Of a stretch of DNA of 12,520 bases, positions 12,154 to 12,520 are shown one piece after another. Position numbers and translations under genes: made by a program. Origin of the DNA: Pseudorhodobacter antarcticus (GTDB lineage: Bacteria; Pseudomonadota; Alphaproteobacteria; Rhodobacterales; Rhodobacteraceae); the NCBI GenBank assembly GCA_945897655.1, contig CAMDHB010000060.1:1-12520 (forward strand), in the 5' to 3' direction. The notes under the pieces were generated by a model that was not told where the DNA came from, made no database searches, and saw nothing but the letters and a program-made list of their open reading frames with translations. Position 1 is the stretch's first letter. Every line of letters starts with the position of its first letter.

Positions 12154-12520
12154 CGCGGGCACAAAGCCGGGCGGCTTCGATCCGGAAGGAAAATTCGGCC
12201 AGTCGTGGTACAGCCGGTGCCGGGTCAAAGACTCCCTGATCCTGGGCTACCAAAAGACCCCGCCATCACGGCAGTTCGGCCCAAAATGCTTTGTTTCATG
12301 AAAAGTCCGTTCGAAAGTCAGCTTTGTGAGTGAATTGCGACTTGCCCGCTGAGACAGCAAATGTCCGCTTCCCTGAAGGTTTTTCGACGTGGACCGCGGC
12401 GCGACATCAGCCGCCGGGTGGTGGCGGTCCACGTTGACAAACCTCGGAAGGACGAAGCCGCCGGGGGCGAGGCGCGGTCTATGGGGAAAGAGCGCCGACG
12501 TCAGGGTCTGGGACGATGAT
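12154..12520. other. Region without a convincing gene (367 bp)
   Basis: No frame on either strand has convincing coding character. The longest candidate (minus strand, about 61 codons, 12247-12432) lacks a recognisable family and has poor GC-position bias. The stretch around 12280-12375 is noticeably less G/C-rich than the genes and contains the palindrome TTTCATGAAA (12294-12303). A strong inverted repeat lies at 12384-12437. The last 80 bp may belong to a gene or element continuing beyond the window. Confidence 0.6.
12384..12437. repeat. Long inverted repeat, 14-bp arms, structured loop
   Basis: TCGACGTGGACCGC (12384-12397) pairs with GCGGTCCACGTTGA (12424-12437) over 14 positions, with a single G-T wobble. 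The 26-nt loop can itself form a GGCG/CGCC mini-stem. There is no T-run on the downstream side of either strand, so it is not an ordinary terminator. It could be part of an intergenic repeat, a mobile-element end or a structured RNA. Confidence 0.65.

Noticed and set aside
12163..12178. Small hairpin (AAGCC/GGCTT) after the RidA gene as a terminator
   Set aside because: The stem is only 5 bp and is followed by CGATCC with no T-run.
12247..12432. 61-codon minus-strand frame after the RidA gene
   Set aside because: No family, no convincing ribosome site, and it runs through the strong inverted repeat.
1..12520. CRISPR array, tRNA or rRNA genes, defence system or prophage
   Set aside because: No regularly spaced repeats, no tRNA-like cloverleaf or rRNA sequence, and no nuclease, integrase or phage structural genes were seen; the only mobile element is the insertion sequence.

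Overview
The window looks like a chromosomal piece of a high-GC alphaproteobacterium, most likely of the Rhodobacteraceae (Paracoccus/Rhodobacter-type). The grounds are strong G/C third-position bias, protein similarity as recalled from those families, and a mix of GcvT-fusion dehydrogenase, periplasmic binding proteins and amidohydrolases. No genus can be fixed from sequence alone.

Layout. (1) 3-380, plus strand: the C-terminal end of a GcvT-domain protein, closed by a rho-independent terminator that overlaps its stop codon. (2) 441-1524: an intact IS5-family (IS903-group) insertion sequence with 17-bp perfect terminal inverted repeats and a 9-bp target duplication, sitting between two convergent genes. 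(3) 1543-11597, minus strand: nine closely spaced genes transcribed right to left. In transcription order they are a class-I glutamine amidotransferase-like protein, an EamA/DMT transporter, a flavodoxin-fold NAD(P)H oxidoreductase, a creatininase-family amidohydrolase, an FAD-linked oxidase, a Tat-exported family-5 (peptide-type) binding protein, a Sec-exported PotD-like binding protein, a cytosine-deaminase-like amidohydrolase and an MmgE/PrpD-family protein. The first three are joined by 1-4 nt overlaps and most other gaps are 9-36 nt; the two larger gaps are 99 nt and 108 nt. (4) 11598-11760: the divergent promoter region. (5) 11761-12153, plus strand: a RidA-family protein. (6) 12154-12520: no convincing gene, but one strong inverted repeat.

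How the genes may work together (inference). The cluster reads as an uptake-and-breakdown unit for a small nitrogenous, probably cyclic amide or amidine compound. Two binding proteins would capture the substrate. The two metal amidohydrolases and the amidotransferase-like protein would open or deamidate it. The FAD oxidase and flavodoxin-fold oxidoreductase would do redox steps, PrpD would work on a carbon skeleton, and the DMT carrier would move a substrate or product. Creatinine, hydantoin or pyrimidine-type compounds are candidates, and the GcvT-domain protein next door fits methylated glycine metabolism. None of this is proven by the sequence. No ABC permease or ATPase gene lies in the window.

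The most notable points are the unusual combination of enzyme families, a Gln where cytosine deaminase has its catalytic Glu, two unrelated binding proteins without a transporter, hairpins bracketing the PotD-like gene, a G-quadruplex-type tract between the binding-protein genes, a 15-bp element shared by the two divergent promoters, and a RidA protein without the diagnostic arginine.
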